This document shows, one piece after another, positions 46,868 through 56,004 of a stretch of DNA of 64,000 bases. This stretch comes from CAYZBM01 sp964476705 (GTDB lineage: Bacteria; Pseudomonadota; Alphaproteobacteria; Rickettsiales; UBA6187), in the NCBI GenBank assembly GCA_964476705.1, contig CAYZBM010000001.1, positions 10,745 through 74,744 of the forward strand, given 5' to 3'. The notes below the pieces were generated by a model that was not told the DNA's origin, did no database searches, and saw nothing but the letters and a program-made list of their open reading frames with translations. Numbering within the stretch: position 1 is the stretch's first letter; every line of letters starts with the position of its first letter. The position numbers were made by a program, and so were the translations under genes.

Positions 46868-48046
46868 ATGCCTAACTCAAAAAAACAGATCCCTGAATAT
46901 GCAACAGCAGCACTTGTACTTAGCTGCGGCACCGTATATTATGGTAAAGGAATTGGCGCCAAAAAGACCGTTCTTGGCGAAATTTGCTTTAATACCGGAA
47001 TGACCGGATATCAAGAAACTATAACTGATCCTTCTTATGCCGGCCAAATTATTACCTTTACTTTCCCGCATATTGGCAATGTCGGAGCGAACAATCTAGA
47101 TAACGAATCTGAAGTTCCTCACGCATCAGGAATTATAATCCGCGAAGAAATCACCAATAGTTCTAATTATAGAAGTGAATCTCATTTAAATAATTGGTTA
47201 ATTAAAAATAATATAACTGGAATTTCTGGTGTTGATACCAGAGCTTTAACTCGGCATATCAGAAAAAATGGCGCGCAAAATGCCGTTATTTGCTATAGCT
47301 CTAGCAAAGAAAAACTGGATTTTGATAAATTATATGCCAAAGTTAAAGCATATCCAAGCCTAGAAGGTATGGAGCTTGCAGATAAAGTTAGTGATAAGCA
47401 GTCCAAAAACTGGAAAACCACCACTTGGTATCCAGCTACAAATAGTTATGGCGAAAATAACAATCCTGAATTTAATATTGTTGCTGTTGATTATGGTGCT
47501 AAATATAATATTTTTAGAAATTTAGCTGGATATGGCGCTAATGTTCATGTAGTTCCAGCTAAAACTAGCGCCAAAGAAATATTAAGCTATAATCCTGATG
47601 GAATATTTTTGTCTAATGGACCTGGTGATCCTGCGGCAACAGCGCTTTATTCTACAGAAATATTGCAAGAATTAATCAGTAAAAACATTCCTATATTTGG
47701 CATTTGTTTAGGTCATCAACTTTTGGCTATTGCTTCTGGATGCACTACCTACAAATTACATCAGGGCCATAGAGGGGCCAATCATCCCGTACAAAATCTG
47801 GCAAATGGTCGTGTTGAAATCACCAGCCAAAATCATGGCTTTGCTGTAAAAAATGAAAATCTTCCAGCTAATGTTGAAATCACTCATTTATCTTTATTTG
47901 ATAATACAGTAGAGGGTTTTAAACTTAAAGATAAGCCGGTATTTTCTGTACAATATCATCCAGAATCATCTCCTGGACCACATGATAGTGTATATTTATT
48001 TGAACAATTTGTTGAAATGATCAGGACTAATAAAAAACATGCCTAA
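46868..48046 (+). CDS. carA: Carbamoyl-phosphate synthase small subunit
   Basis: Glutamine amidotransferase subunit that supplies ammonia to CarB. The 392 residues have the CarA N-terminal domain ([32 protein letters not shown]) and a class I glutaminase domain with nucleophile Cys in FGICLGHQ and the His/Glu pair in [10 protein letters not shown]. It is preceded by a good promoter and overlaps carB by 8 bases. Carbamoyl phosphate feeds pyrimidine and arginine synthesis. Confidence 0.97.
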   Translation: MPNSKKQIPEYATAALVLSCGTVYYGKGIGAKKTVLGEICFNTGMTGYQETITDPSYAGQIITFTFPHIGNVGANNLDNESEVPHASGIIIREEITNSSNYRSESHLNNWLIKNNITGISGVDTRALTRHIRKNGAQNAVICYSSSKEKLDFDKLYAKVKAYPSLEGMELADKVSDKQSKNWKTTTWYPATNSYGENNNPEFNIVAVDYGAKYNIFRNLAGYGANVHVVPAKTSAKEILSYNPDGIFLSNGPGDPAATALYSTEILQELISKNIPIFGICLGHQLLAIASGCTTYKLHQGHRGANHPVQNLANGRVEITSQNHGFAVKNENLPANVEITHLSLFDNTVEGFKLKDKPVFSVQYHPESSPGPHDSVYLFEQFVEMIRTNKKHA

Positions 48047-51000
48047 ACGCGAAGATATAAAATCTATATTGATAATTGGTGCAGGTCCAATAGTTATTGG
48101 CCAAGGCTGTGAATTTGATTATTCAGGAACTCAAGCCTGCAAAATATTAAAAGAAGAAGGTTACCGGATAATATTGGTTAATTCCAATCCGGCTACCATC
48201 ATGACCGATCCGGAACTAGCGGACGCTACTTATATAGAGCCAATTACTCCAGAAATGCTGGAAAAGATAATTATCAAAGAACAACCCGATGCTATTTTAC
48301 CTACAGTTGGTGGGCAAACGGCATTAAATTGCGCTATGGCTTTAAGCAGCAGAGGTATATTAGAAAAATATAATGTTGAATTAATTGGTGCAAACCCAGA
48401 AACTATCGAAAAAGCTGAAAATAGAAATTTATTTAATAAATCGATGCAAAAAATTGGTCTTGATGTACCAAAAAATGTCGTAGTTAGAAATTTAGAAGAC
48501 GCTATAAAAGCCTTGGATTATGTAGGTTTACCTGCAATTATTCGCCCTTCATTTACCTTAGGTGGATCTGGCGGTGGTGTTGCCTACAACAAAGAAGAAT
48601 ATGAAGCTATTGTTTGTAGTGGTCTAGATGCCTCTCCTACTAATGAAGTCCAAATTGATGAATCAATCATTGGCTGGAAAGAATATGAGATGGAAGTAGT
48701 GAGGGACAAAGCGGATAATTGCATCATAGTTTGTTCTATTGAAAATATTGACCCAATGGGTGTTCATACCGGAGATAGTATAACGGTAGCTCCAGCGCTT
48801 ACTTTAACTGATAAAGAATATCAAGTTATGCGCGATGCTTCAATTGCAGTATTAAGAGAAATAGGTGTTGATACTGGTGGTTCAAATGTCCAATTTGCAG
48901 TTAATCCTAAGACTGGAAAATTGGTGGTTATTGAGATGAACCCAAGGGTATCGAGATCCTCCGCTTTAGCTTCGAAGGCAACCGGCTTTCCTATTGCTAA
49001 AGTTGCCGCAAAACTCGCTGTTGGCTACACCTTAAATGAAATATTAAATGATTGCACTAAGGCAACTCCTGCAGCTTTTGAACCAACTATCGATTATGTA
49101 GTTACTAAAATTCCAAGATTCAATTTTGAGAAATTCTCAGGAGCTGAACCATTACTTACTAGCGCCATGAAATCGGTTGGAGAAGCCATGGCTATTGGTC
49201 GAAATTTTGCTGAATCTTTACAAAAAGCCATCCGCTCACTCGAAATTGGTTTAAGTGGTCTGGATGAAATGAATATTGGCACTGATGTTGATTCAATCAG
49301 AGCCGCTTTAGGCAAGGCAACTCCTACTAGATTATTAGCCATAGCTCAAGCTATCCGTCAAGATTTTAGCATTGATGAAATTCAAAATATTACCAAATAT
49401 GATCCGTGGTTCTTAGAGCAAATCCAAAAAATTATCGCTAGCGAAAAAGCTTTAAATCAAAATGGATTACCCAAAGATGCTTATGGCTTACTACAATTAA
49501 AGAAAATGGGTTTTTCTGATCAAAGAATTGCTAAACTAACTAGTACTACTAGAGAAAAAGTTCGGGCTTTGAGACATAAACTAAAAGTAAGGCCGGTATA
49601 TAAAAGAATAGACACATGCGCTGCAGAATTTGAGTCAATGACCTCCTACATGTATGGTTGCTATGAAGGTGATGGCTCTTACGAAGCTGAATGTGAAGCT
49701 CAAATCTCTGATAAAAAGAAGATTATTATTTTAGGTGGCGGTCCCAATCGTATTGGCCAAGGTATAGAATTTGACTATTGTTGTGTACATGCAGCTTACG
49801 CCTTAAAAGAGCGTGGTTATGAAACAATCATGATTAATTGTAACCCAGAGACGGTATCTACAGATTACGACACTTCAGATCGTCTATATTTTGAGCCCTT
49901 AACTGAAGAAGACGTACTTGAAATTGCCTTAAAAGAACAAAGTCGCGGTACTATTCACGGTGTTATAGTCCAGTATGGTGGACAAACACCTTTAAAGCTA
50001 GCAAGATTTTTAGAAAAAGAAAATATTCCAATTATTGGTACATCTCCAGAAACTATTGATTTAGCTGAAGATCGCCAATTATTTAAAGCTCTTCTTGATA
50101 AATTAGGTTTAAAACAACCTGAAAATGCTACTGCAAAAACTATTGCCGAAACCAGAAAGCAAGCTAAAGAACTTGGTTATCCACTAGTTGTTAGACCATC
50201 ATTCGTTTTAGGTGGCCAAAATATGGCAATAATTAATAATGATGATGAGTTAAATACTTATTTGGCTAGAACTACAATTTCTTTTGAATATGGTCCAATA
50301 TTACTCGATAGATTTTTACAAGAAGCTGTAGAAGTTGATGTTGATGCGATCTGTGATGGTAAAGATGTTTATATCGCAGGAATAATGGAACATATTGAGG
50401 AAGCGGGGATCCACTCAGGAGATTCGGCCTGCTCTATTCCACCTTATTCTTTAAAGAAAACTATTATTGCTAAAATAAAAGAACAAACAACTAAGCTTGC
50501 CCTAGCCCTTAAAGTTAAAGGCCTAATGAATATTCAATATGCTATTAAAGATGATGTAATTTATATACTTGAAGTTAATCCCAGAGCTAGCCGTACTGTA
50601 CCCTTTGTAGCCAAAGCAACTAATACACCAATTGCTAAAATTGCAGCCCGTATTATGGCTGGGGAATCTTTAGCTAGCTTCAAATTAAAAGAAAAAGACA
50701 TCGCCCATGTGGCGGTAAAAGAAGCTGTATTACCTTTTGCTAGATTTCCTGGAGTTGACGTAATTTTAGGTCCAGAAATGAAATCAACTGGTGAAGTTAT
50801 GGGACTTGATATGGGTTTTGGTAGATCTTATGCTAAAGCACAAATAGCAGCAGGAAATCCTTTACCCCTTAAAGGTAAAGTGTTTATTTCAGTAAAAGAT
50901 GCGGATAAAAAATACCTAAAAGAAATTTGTACAACTTTATTTGAACTTAATTTTCAAATAATTGCCACCAAAGGCACCGCTAATTTCCTTGAAAAACAAG

Positions 51001-51269
51001 GGATAAAAGTAGAAATTGTTAATAAGGTGCAAGAAGGAAGACCACATATTGTTGACATTATCAAGGATGGTGGTGTAGACTTGGTTATCAATACTACGGA
51101 AGGCGTAGCATCTATAGCAGATAGTTTTGGTATCAGAAGAAATGCTTTGCTAAATAGAATTCCTTATAGCACAACAATAGCAGGAGCCAGAGCTCTAGTT
51201 AGGGCAATATTAAGGATGCGTCAGGACTCAGGTCTAGGAGTTGCATCGCTACAGTCTTATTTTAATTAA
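48039..51269 (+). CDS. carB: Carbamoyl-phosphate synthase large subunit
   Basis: A 1076-residue synthetase with two homologous ATP-grasp halves (starting near residues 1 and 560) and a C-terminal MGS-like regulatory domain after about 940. Each half has its nucleotide and carbamate motifs, for example [20 protein letters not shown] in the first and [19 protein letters not shown] in the second. It forms carbamoyl phosphate from bicarbonate, ammonia and two ATP. It overlaps carA and is followed by greA after 29 bases. Confidence 0.97.
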   Translation: MPKREDIKSILIIGAGPIVIGQGCEFDYSGTQACKILKEEGYRIILVNSNPATIMTDPELADATYIEPITPEMLEKIIIKEQPDAILPTVGGQTALNCAMALSSRGILEKYNVELIGANPETIEKAENRNLFNKSMQKIGLDVPKNVVVRNLEDAIKALDYVGLPAIIRPSFTLGGSGGGVAYNKEEYEAIVCSGLDASPTNEVQIDESIIGWKEYEMEVVRDKADNCIIVCSIENIDPMGVHTGDSITVAPALTLTDKEYQVMRDASIAVLREIGVDTGGSNVQFAVNPKTGKLVVIEMNPRVSRSSALASKATGFPIAKVAAKLAVGYTLNEILNDCTKATPAAFEPTIDYVVTKIPRFNFEKFSGAEPLLTSAMKSVGEAMAIGRNFAESLQKAIRSLEIGLSGLDEMNIGTDVDSIRAALGKATPTRLLAIAQAIRQDFSIDEIQNITKYDPWFLEQIQKIIASEKALNQNGLPKDAYGLLQLKKMGFSDQRIAKLTSTTREKVRALRHKLKVRPVYKRIDTCAAEFESMTSYMYGCYEGDGSYEAECEAQISDKKKIIILGGGPNRIGQGIEFDYCCVHAAYALKERGYETIMINCNPETVSTDYDTSDRLYFEPLTEEDVLEIALKEQSRGTIHGVIVQYGGQTPLKLARFLEKENIPIIGTSPETIDLAEDRQLFKALLDKLGLKQPENATAKTIAETRKQAKELGYPLVVRPSFVLGGQNMAIINNDDELNTYLARTTISFEYGPILLDRFLQEAVEVDVDAICDGKDVYIAGIMEHIEEAGIHSGDSACSIPPYSLKKTIIAKIKEQTTKLALALKVKGLMNIQYAIKDDVIYILEVNPRASRTVPFVAKATNTPIAKIAARIMAGESLASFKLKEKDIAHVAVKEAVLPFARFPGVDVILGPEMKSTGEVMGLDMGFGRSYAKAQIAAGNPLPLKGKVFISVKDADKKYLKEICTTLFELNFQIIATKGTANFLEKQGIKVEIVNKVQEGRPHIVDIIKDGGVDLVINTTEGVASIADSFGIRRNALLNRIPYSTTIAGARALVRAILRMRQDSGLGVASLQSYFN

Positions 51270-51298
51270 AGTCATAAAACAAAGGATATATTAAAATA

Positions 51299-51772
51299 AT
51301 GAGCGATAAATTCCCTATTACCATTGAAGGCTATAAGGCTATCAAAGCTGAGCTTATCGAGCTTATTACTAAACGTCATGATATAAGTCAAAGAATAGCA
51401 GTTGCTCGTGAACATGGTGATTTAAAAGAAAATGCCGAATATCACGCCGCCCGTGAGCAACAAAGTTTTAATGAAGGAAAAATCGCTGAGACTGAAGATA
51501 GAATTTCACGAGCCGAAGTAATTGATCTTAAAACTATGTCTGGAAATACGGTTAAGTTTGGAGCTCACGTAACTATACTAGATGAAGATACTGAGAAAAA
51601 AATCTCCTATCAAATAGTTGGCGAATATGAAGCCAACATTCAAAATGGGCTTATTTCTATCGCCTCACCTTTAGCTAGAGCTTTAATTGGTAAAACTGTA
51701 GATGAAACTGTTGAAGTAAAAACTCCAAAAGGCGAAAAAATCTACACTATCTTAAAAATATCTTATAACTAA
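51299..51772 (+). CDS. greA: Transcription elongation factor GreA
   Basis: A 157-residue factor that rescues backtracked RNA polymerase by stimulating transcript cleavage. The N-terminal coiled coil has REHGDLKENAEYHAARE with the acidic tip, and the C-terminal FKBP-like domain has SIASPLARALIGK. An AAAGGA ribosome site precedes the start. It lies in line with carAB and the following GNAT gene, so it probably shares their transcript. Confidence 0.96.
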   Translation: MSDKFPITIEGYKAIKAELIELITKRHDISQRIAVAREHGDLKENAEYHAAREQQSFNEGKIAETEDRISRAEVIDLKTMSGNTVKFGAHVTILDEDTEKKISYQIVGEYEANIQNGLISIASPLARALIGKTVDETVEVKTPKGEKIYTILKISYN

Positions 51773-51793
51773 AATTAAATAATCTTAAAATTC

Positions 51794-52285
51794 ATGAATC
51801 AAGAAATAATTATCACTAAAGCTACAGAAAAAGATTTTCACTCAATGGCTGAAATATTTAGTAGTATTATGAAAAATGGTGATAGCTATATTTATCCTGA
51901 GAATTTTACTTTAAGCCAAATTCATGATTTTTGGATGCTAGACACTAAACCCTATGTTGCCAAAATTGGGGATAAGATTGTGGGTAGTTATCTAATTAGA
52001 CAAAATAGAATTGGCCGAGGTTCGCATATTTGTAATGCTGCCTACATGGTTCATCCTGATTTTCAAGGTAAAAAAATCGGTAGAATTATGGGAGAACATT
52101 CTTTAATTGAAGCAAAAAAATTAGGCTATAAGGCTATGCAATTTAATATTGTGGTTTCTACCAATGAACGTGCAGTTAAATTGTGGTTATCTTTAGGCTT
52201 TAATATTGTTGGCACCATTCCAGAAGGTTTCCAGCATAAAGAAAAAGGCCTAGTTGATACTTATATTATGCATAGGTTTTTGTAA
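51794..52285 (+). CDS. GNAT-family N-acetyltransferase
   Basis: A 163-residue acetyl-CoA-dependent acyltransferase. The acetyl-CoA loop is visible as VHPDFQGKKIGRIMGEHSL, followed by AMQFNIVVSTNERAVKLWLSLGF, the typical motif B region. The substrate is not predictable; the closest general resemblance is to stress or phosphinothricin-type acetyltransferases. It ends just 11 bases before tRNA-Arg and is the last gene of the carA-carB-greA group. Confidence 0.88.
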   Translation: MNQEIIITKATEKDFHSMAEIFSSIMKNGDSYIYPENFTLSQIHDFWMLDTKPYVAKIGDKIVGSYLIRQNRIGRGSHICNAAYMVHPDFQGKKIGRIMGEHSLIEAKKLGYKAMQFNIVVSTNERAVKLWLSLGFNIVGTIPEGFQHKEKGLVDTYIMHRFL

Positions 52286-52296
52286 TTTTCTCACAT

Positions 52297-52373
52297 GCGC
52301 CCGTAGCTCAGCTGGATAGAGCGTGTCCCTCCGGCGGACAAGGTCAGGGGTTCGACTCCCTTCGGGCGCACCA
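52297..52373 (+). tRNA. tRNA-Arg (anticodon CCG)
   Basis: The 77-base gene folds as a full cloverleaf. Acceptor GCGCCCG pairs with CGGGCGC, the D-arm is GCTC...GAGC, and the anticodon stem TGTCC/GGACA encloses loop CTCCGGC, giving anticodon CCG for codon CGG. The T-loop is TTCGACT. The 3' CCA is encoded. A 10-base stem of the following hairpin starts on the final A of that CCA. Confidence 0.96.
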
Positions 52374-52452
52374 GTCTTCGCTACTAAAGTAGCTACGACT
52401 CGGCATGCCAGTAAGAGATACTCAAATTATAATGGGAATTCGAGCGAAGACT
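52373..52452. repeat. Inverted-repeat element abutting the tRNA 3' end
   Basis: AGTCTTCGCT (52373-52382) is perfectly complementary to AGCGAAGACT (52443-52452). Inside is a smaller hairpin, GCTACTAAAGTAGC. This may terminate the tRNA transcript, guide 3' processing, or be a palindromic element inserted at the tRNA. Confidence 0.6.
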
Positions 52453-52503
52453 GTAGCGGCGTAGCTAAATAAGCAATTTCAGAAATTTAAAGTAGGCTTA
52501 TTC

Positions 52504-52516
52504 GTAACCGTTCAGG
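52504..52516 (+). repeat. Dispersed 13-base repeat GTAACCGTTCAGG, copy 2
   Basis: Identical to 18800-18812, also in an intergenic gap with hairpins. The region 52453-52593 otherwise holds no gene. Confidence 0.5.
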
Positions 52517-52593
52517 GCATTTTAAGAAATAAAATCAAATGGTTACATAAAATTAGTCTAAAATTAGCAAAATATGATTGATTTCTTATATAA

Positions 52594-52605
52594 AGTATAT
52601 ATACT
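52594..52605. promoter_or_regulatory. Palindrome upstream of the Doc module, probable operator
   Basis: AGTATATATACT is a perfect 12-base palindrome within an A/T-rich promoter region, 34 bases before the antitoxin start. Toxin-antitoxin repressors usually bind such sites. The A/T-rich context weakens the case. Confidence 0.4.
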
Positions 52606-52638
52606 ATATATGATATATATTAAATATAGGAGAAAACT

Positions 52639-52851
52639 ATGACTACAAAACAAAATACCACAAAAAAACTGATAAGCTTCACGCAAAAAGAATTAGATTT
52701 TGTCCATAGCTACCGCAATGCTAATTGCCTTAAAACAGATACAGATGTTATCAGACTTTTAATTGCTGAAGAAATAAAAAGACGGAGAGAATTTATTGCG
52801 ACTTGTGTTGATGAAAATGCAGAAATATTAAGAGAATTAGCAAAACGATAA
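52639..52851 (+). CDS. Probable antitoxin of the Doc module
   Basis: A 70-residue basic protein with a ribbon-helix-helix-like N-terminal core (KLISFTQKELDFVHSY, TDTDVIRLLIAEEIKRR) and a charged helical tail suited to gripping a toxin. It precedes the Fic/Doc gene by 13 bases and has an AGGAG ribosome site. It does not look like the Phd protein of phage P1, so the pairing is inferred from position and size. Confidence 0.7.
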   Translation: MTTKQNTTKKLISFTQKELDFVHSYRNANCLKTDTDVIRLLIAEEIKRRREFIATCVDENAEILRELAKR

Positions 52852-52864
52852 TATAATTATATTT

Positions 52865-53263
52865 ATGATATTTCTAGAATTAGAAGATGTAATTGCAACC
52901 AATGAAGATGTTGTCAATAAGTTTGGTGGTATGATAGGGATTAGAGATAAAACTTTAATTGAGTCAGCAATAGCTAACCCGAGAAATCTTTATTTTTACC
53001 AAGATGCAGATATCTATACTTTAGCTGCGAGTTATGCTTTTTCAATAACTAGAAATCATCCATTTTTAGATGGCAATAAGCGAACTGGTTTTGCTACCAT
53101 GTATCTTTTTCTTAAAATTAATGGCATCACTATAAAGTGCCCTACAGATGAATCTATAGAAATAATGGTTAAAGTAGCAACTAAAGAAATAACTATCGAG
53201 CAATTTTCTAGCTGGCTGAAATTCCTCGATCCAAATAGGCCTAAAAATGAAGCGTTAAATTAG
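52865..53263 (+). CDS. doc: Doc-type Fic toxin
   Basis: A 132-residue toxin with the Fic core motif HPFLDGNKRTGF, the degenerate HxFx(D/N)(A/G)NKR form typical of Doc, which phosphorylates elongation factor Tu rather than AMPylating a target. The N-terminal GIRDKTLIESAIANPRN segment is also characteristic. It follows a small antitoxin-like gene and lies downstream of tRNA-Arg, so it may be part of a small acquired segment. Confidence 0.9.
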   Translation: MIFLELEDVIATNEDVVNKFGGMIGIRDKTLIESAIANPRNLYFYQDADIYTLAASYAFSITRNHPFLDGNKRTGFATMYLFLKINGITIKCPTDESIEIMVKVATKEITIEQFSSWLKFLDPNRPKNEALN

Positions 53264-53286
53264 CTTTTTTAGGTCTATAATTTCTT

Positions 53287-54522
53287 CTACTCCCACAAAA
53301 TACTAATAGGCAAGGCCCACATATTTTTGCCAAAAGATAAAATATATTCGCCGGTATAAAAAACTATAGCTATTACTTCCCTATCTTTAGCAATATTTTC
53401 AGTAAACCATTTTATATGCTTAAAGCTATCTTTGCTAATATTAGTTCCAGATTTTACTTCAATAGCTAATATTGAACCATCTGAACGTTCGACAACAAAA
53501 TCTATTTCCCTTTTATCTTTATCCCGATAATGGAACATTGTATATTCATCTTGGCTAAGACCAATTTGCACCATTAATTCATTAAAGACAAAAGTTTCTA
53601 CTATTTTACCCAGTTGATCGACATTAAGTCTAATACTTAAGTCATTATAACCCAATATAGAACACATTAAACCGCTATCACACATCAGTATTTTTCTTCT
53701 TTTAGTAACTCTTGCATAATCGGTTTTAAACCAGGCCGGAATTACTTCAACTATAAATAATATTTCTAGAGCACTAATAGAATTCTCAACAATATCACGA
53801 CTAAGACCCATGGTCGATGATATTGAAGCTACATCCATAAATTTACTCGACCAAGCCGCAAGAACTTCTAATATTAATCTAGTATTTGCAACGTTTTTTA
53901 TATTACTAATGTCCTTTAAATCTCTATCAAGTAAAGCTGATATATAATCTTTATGCCAAGATTTTCTTTCTTCTTTTGCTAATCTCAATACTTCTGGAAA
54001 GCCCCCATTAAATGCTCTACTTAGTACATCTTCCTGACTACATTTAATTTGCGTTTGGTTTTTAAAATTTTGTTTAAAAGCTTGTGCTAAGAATTTAGGT
54101 TTAGAACCTTCTATCTCCCCTTGACTTAAAACACGTAAGCGAATTTTTCTAACTCTACCTGCTAAAGATTCATATGAAGTAGGTAAAGAATAAATATTAG
54201 CTGAGCCAGTTAATAAAAATTGGCCAACTCTATCATCTTCATCAACTGTTTTTTTAATTGCTAATAATAATTGTGGAGCTCGTTGAATTTCATCAATAAT
54301 TAGCAAAGATTCATCATGCTTAATAAAACTAGTAGGATCATTGAAAGCAGCCTCTTGTAAATGCCCATCATCTAAGGTTCTGTATATAAAATCTTTGGAT
54401 GAAATTTTTTTACAGATAGTAGTTTTTCCAGATTGTCTAGGACCTAAAAGCATTAGTACTCTACGGGTCTTTAATGCTTTGATAATATTATCCTGCTGCC
54501 ATCTTTTATACTTCTTAACCAT
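53287..54522 (-). CDS. AAA ATPase with DUF4143 domain
   Basis: A 411-residue protein of the ATP-binding group often found as many paralogues in bacteria and archaea. The N-terminal P-loop is LLGPRQSGKTT, Walker B is LLIIDEIQRAPQLL and LLTGSANIY is sensor-like. The C-terminal DUF4143 domain resembles a PD-(D/E)xK nuclease fold: REIDFVVERSDG and IAIEVKSGTNISK supply the acidic and Lys residues. The function is unsettled; some act in defence or mobile-element contexts. A consensus promoter overlapped by four repeats precedes it. Confidence 0.9.
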   Translation of the reverse strand: MVKKYKRWQQDNIIKALKTRRVLMLLGPRQSGKTTICKKISSKDFIYRTLDDGHLQEAAFNDPTSFIKHDESLLIIDEIQRAPQLLLAIKKTVDEDDRVGQFLLTGSANIYSLPTSYESLAGRVRKIRLRVLSQGEIEGSKPKFLAQAFKQNFKNQTQIKCSQEDVLSRAFNGGFPEVLRLAKEERKSWHKDYISALLDRDLKDISNIKNVANTRLILEVLAAWSSKFMDVASISSTMGLSRDIVENSISALEILFIVEVIPAWFKTDYARVTKRRKILMCDSGLMCSILGYNDLSIRLNVDQLGKIVETFVFNELMVQIGLSQDEYTMFHYRDKDKREIDFVVERSDGSILAIEVKSGTNISKDSFKHIKWFTENIAKDREVIAIVFYTGEYILSFGKNMWALPISILWE

Positions 54523-54527
54523 AGAGT

Positions 54528-54608
54528 CCGACTTTTTTAGGTTTTAAGTCCGACTTTTTTAGGTTTTAAGTCCGACTTTTTTCCTATTATACACCCGACT
54601 TTTTTAGG
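54528..54608. repeat. Four phased copies of CCGACTTTTTT(AGG), operator-like array
   Basis: Copies begin at 54528, 54550, 54572 and 54595, a 22, 22 and 23-base period, about two helical turns. The distal copy fills the spacer of the ATPase promoter, and the others reach to 6 bases before its start codon. The third copy ends CC rather than AGG. The spacing places all copies on one DNA face, as expected for cooperative repressor binding. Confidence 0.75.
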
Positions 54609-54614
54609 TGTCAA
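54586..54614 (-). promoter_or_regulatory. Consensus promoter of the AAA ATPase gene
   Basis: On the minus strand, TTGACA (54614-54609) and TATAAT (54591-54586) are both perfect and separated by 17 bases. This is the best sigma-70 promoter in the window. Confidence 0.8.
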
Positions 54615-54740
54615 TTAAAATAACTTATTGATAAATATTAATAATCTTATTTTTCATACTCCCATTTGCTCACGAAATGCAGCCCTAATAGTGTTAAAAT
54701 TTAGCTTAATTAGCACAAAAATTAATTTACAATATTATTA

Positions 54741-55097
54741 TCATCCCTCCATACTCACCATCACCATTGCGCCAAATTTCTTTAAAGCCTTTGGTTTAGA
54801 AATACTTACTTTACAATAAGTTATTCTAGCATCTTTTTTAATTAAATTTACTGTCTCTTTAAGCAAAGTCTCAAGCAAACTATATTTTTTAGTTTCCACT
54901 AATTTTTTAACCAAAATACAAATAGTTGCATAACTAACTACATCTTTTTCATTATCGCTTTTAATTGCTTTTGTAGCATCATATTTCAGCAAGATATCAA
55001 AGATAATTTTTTGTTTTTGTTTTTTTTCTTTCGGTAAAACTCCAATTATGGTCTTAAATTTTAAGCCCATAATATTAATCTCAGCTATATTACTCAT
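54741..55097 (-). CDS. folB: Dihydroneopterin aldolase
   Basis: A 118-residue enzyme of folate synthesis that cleaves dihydroneopterin to hydroxymethyl-dihydropterin. The family is recognisable from IMGLKFKTIIGVLPKEKKQK, the VVSYATICILVKKLVETKKY helix and the LLETLLKETVNLI stretch (active-site Glu). Its start overlaps the SDR gene by 4 bases, so the two are translationally coupled and act on pteridines together. Confidence 0.9.
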   Translation of the reverse strand: MSNIAEINIMGLKFKTIIGVLPKEKKQKQKIIFDILLKYDATKAIKSDNEKDVVSYATICILVKKLVETKKYSLLETLLKETVNLIKKDARITYCKVSISKPKALKKFGAMVMVSMEG

Positions 55098-55819
55098 AAT
55101 AAAAATTCTCCGCTATCGACATAAATTGTATGACCTACAATATAGTCATTGGTTAATAACATTTTGACTGCATCGGCGATATCTTTAGCTGTTGCTGCTC
55201 TTCTTAAAGGTAGTTTTTTAGCGTCCTCTAAAATTTCTTCATGGCTTTTAGATAGGCTCGGTAGAATACTTCCTGGGGCTATGGCATTAACCCTAATATC
55301 TGGAGCTAAAATTCTTGCACTCATCTTAGTAAACGATGCCAACATTTTTTTACTTAAGTTATAAGTAAAAAGTATATTAGCATTATGATCAATATCATTA
55401 TCAAGAATATTAATTATGTTACCTTTTTTGACTAATTTGGCAAAAATTTGCGTTAAACAAAAGGGGCCCTTTAAATGAGTCTCTATATAATCGTCTAAAA
55501 TATCTTCATTAGTTGCAAAAAAGCTACTCTTGTCAAAGATTGAAGCATTATTTATTAAACCAGCTAAATTAGGAAAATCTTTATAAGTTTCAGTAATAAT
55601 TTTTGAACAATCTTCCCACTTTCTAACATCACCTTGAATTAAACCAACTTTAATTTTATATAATTTTTCAATATCTTCTTTTAGCTTGATCGCATCAAGA
55701 TTAGAATTATTATAATTAATAATAATATCATAACCAGCCTCAGCTAGATTCAAGGCTATTTCTCTACCTATTCTCTTGGAGCCCCCAGTAATTAAAATTG
55801 CTGCATTATTTTTTGTCAT
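55094..55819 (-). CDS. Short-chain dehydrogenase, FolM/pteridine reductase-like
   Basis: A 241-residue SDR. The nucleotide motif is TGGSKRIG, and the Arg within TGxxxRxG is a feature of PTR1/FolM-type NADPH pteridine reductases rather than FabG. The catalytic YxxxK is YNLSK, and the AIAPGSILPS loop follows. Translational coupling to folB supports a dihydropteridine substrate. A general keto-reductase role cannot be excluded without structure or assay. Confidence 0.8.
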   Translation of the reverse strand: MTKNNAAILITGGSKRIGREIALNLAEAGYDIIINYNNSNLDAIKLKEDIEKLYKIKVGLIQGDVRKWEDCSKIITETYKDFPNLAGLINNASIFDKSSFFATNEDILDDYIETHLKGPFCLTQIFAKLVKKGNIINILDNDIDHNANILFTYNLSKKMLASFTKMSARILAPDIRVNAIAPGSILPSLSKSHEEILEDAKKLPLRRAATAKDIADAVKMLLTNDYIVGHTIYVDSGEFLL

Positions 55820-56004
55820 AAACCAACCTTATTTATTAAAAAATAAATTATTTATTTAAGCTTAACGTAATAATAGAGCATAAATTATTAATGCAAAGCC
55901 CTATTAACAAACAATTAACTATTAGTTGAATATAATGAGTCGTTAATCAAGTATAAAATTGATTTAATAAATAATTTACTATAAAATTTATACCAAATAA
56001 AAGA

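Noticed and set aside
52297..54600. Integrative element with attL/attR at tRNA-Arg
   Set aside because: No repeat of the tRNA 3' end and no integrase gene was found in the remaining window.
54528..54608. Short CRISPR-like array
   Set aside because: The unit is 14 conserved bases in a 22-23 base period, with spacers of only 8-9 bases that are mostly alike, and no cas gene is near. It fits an operator array better.
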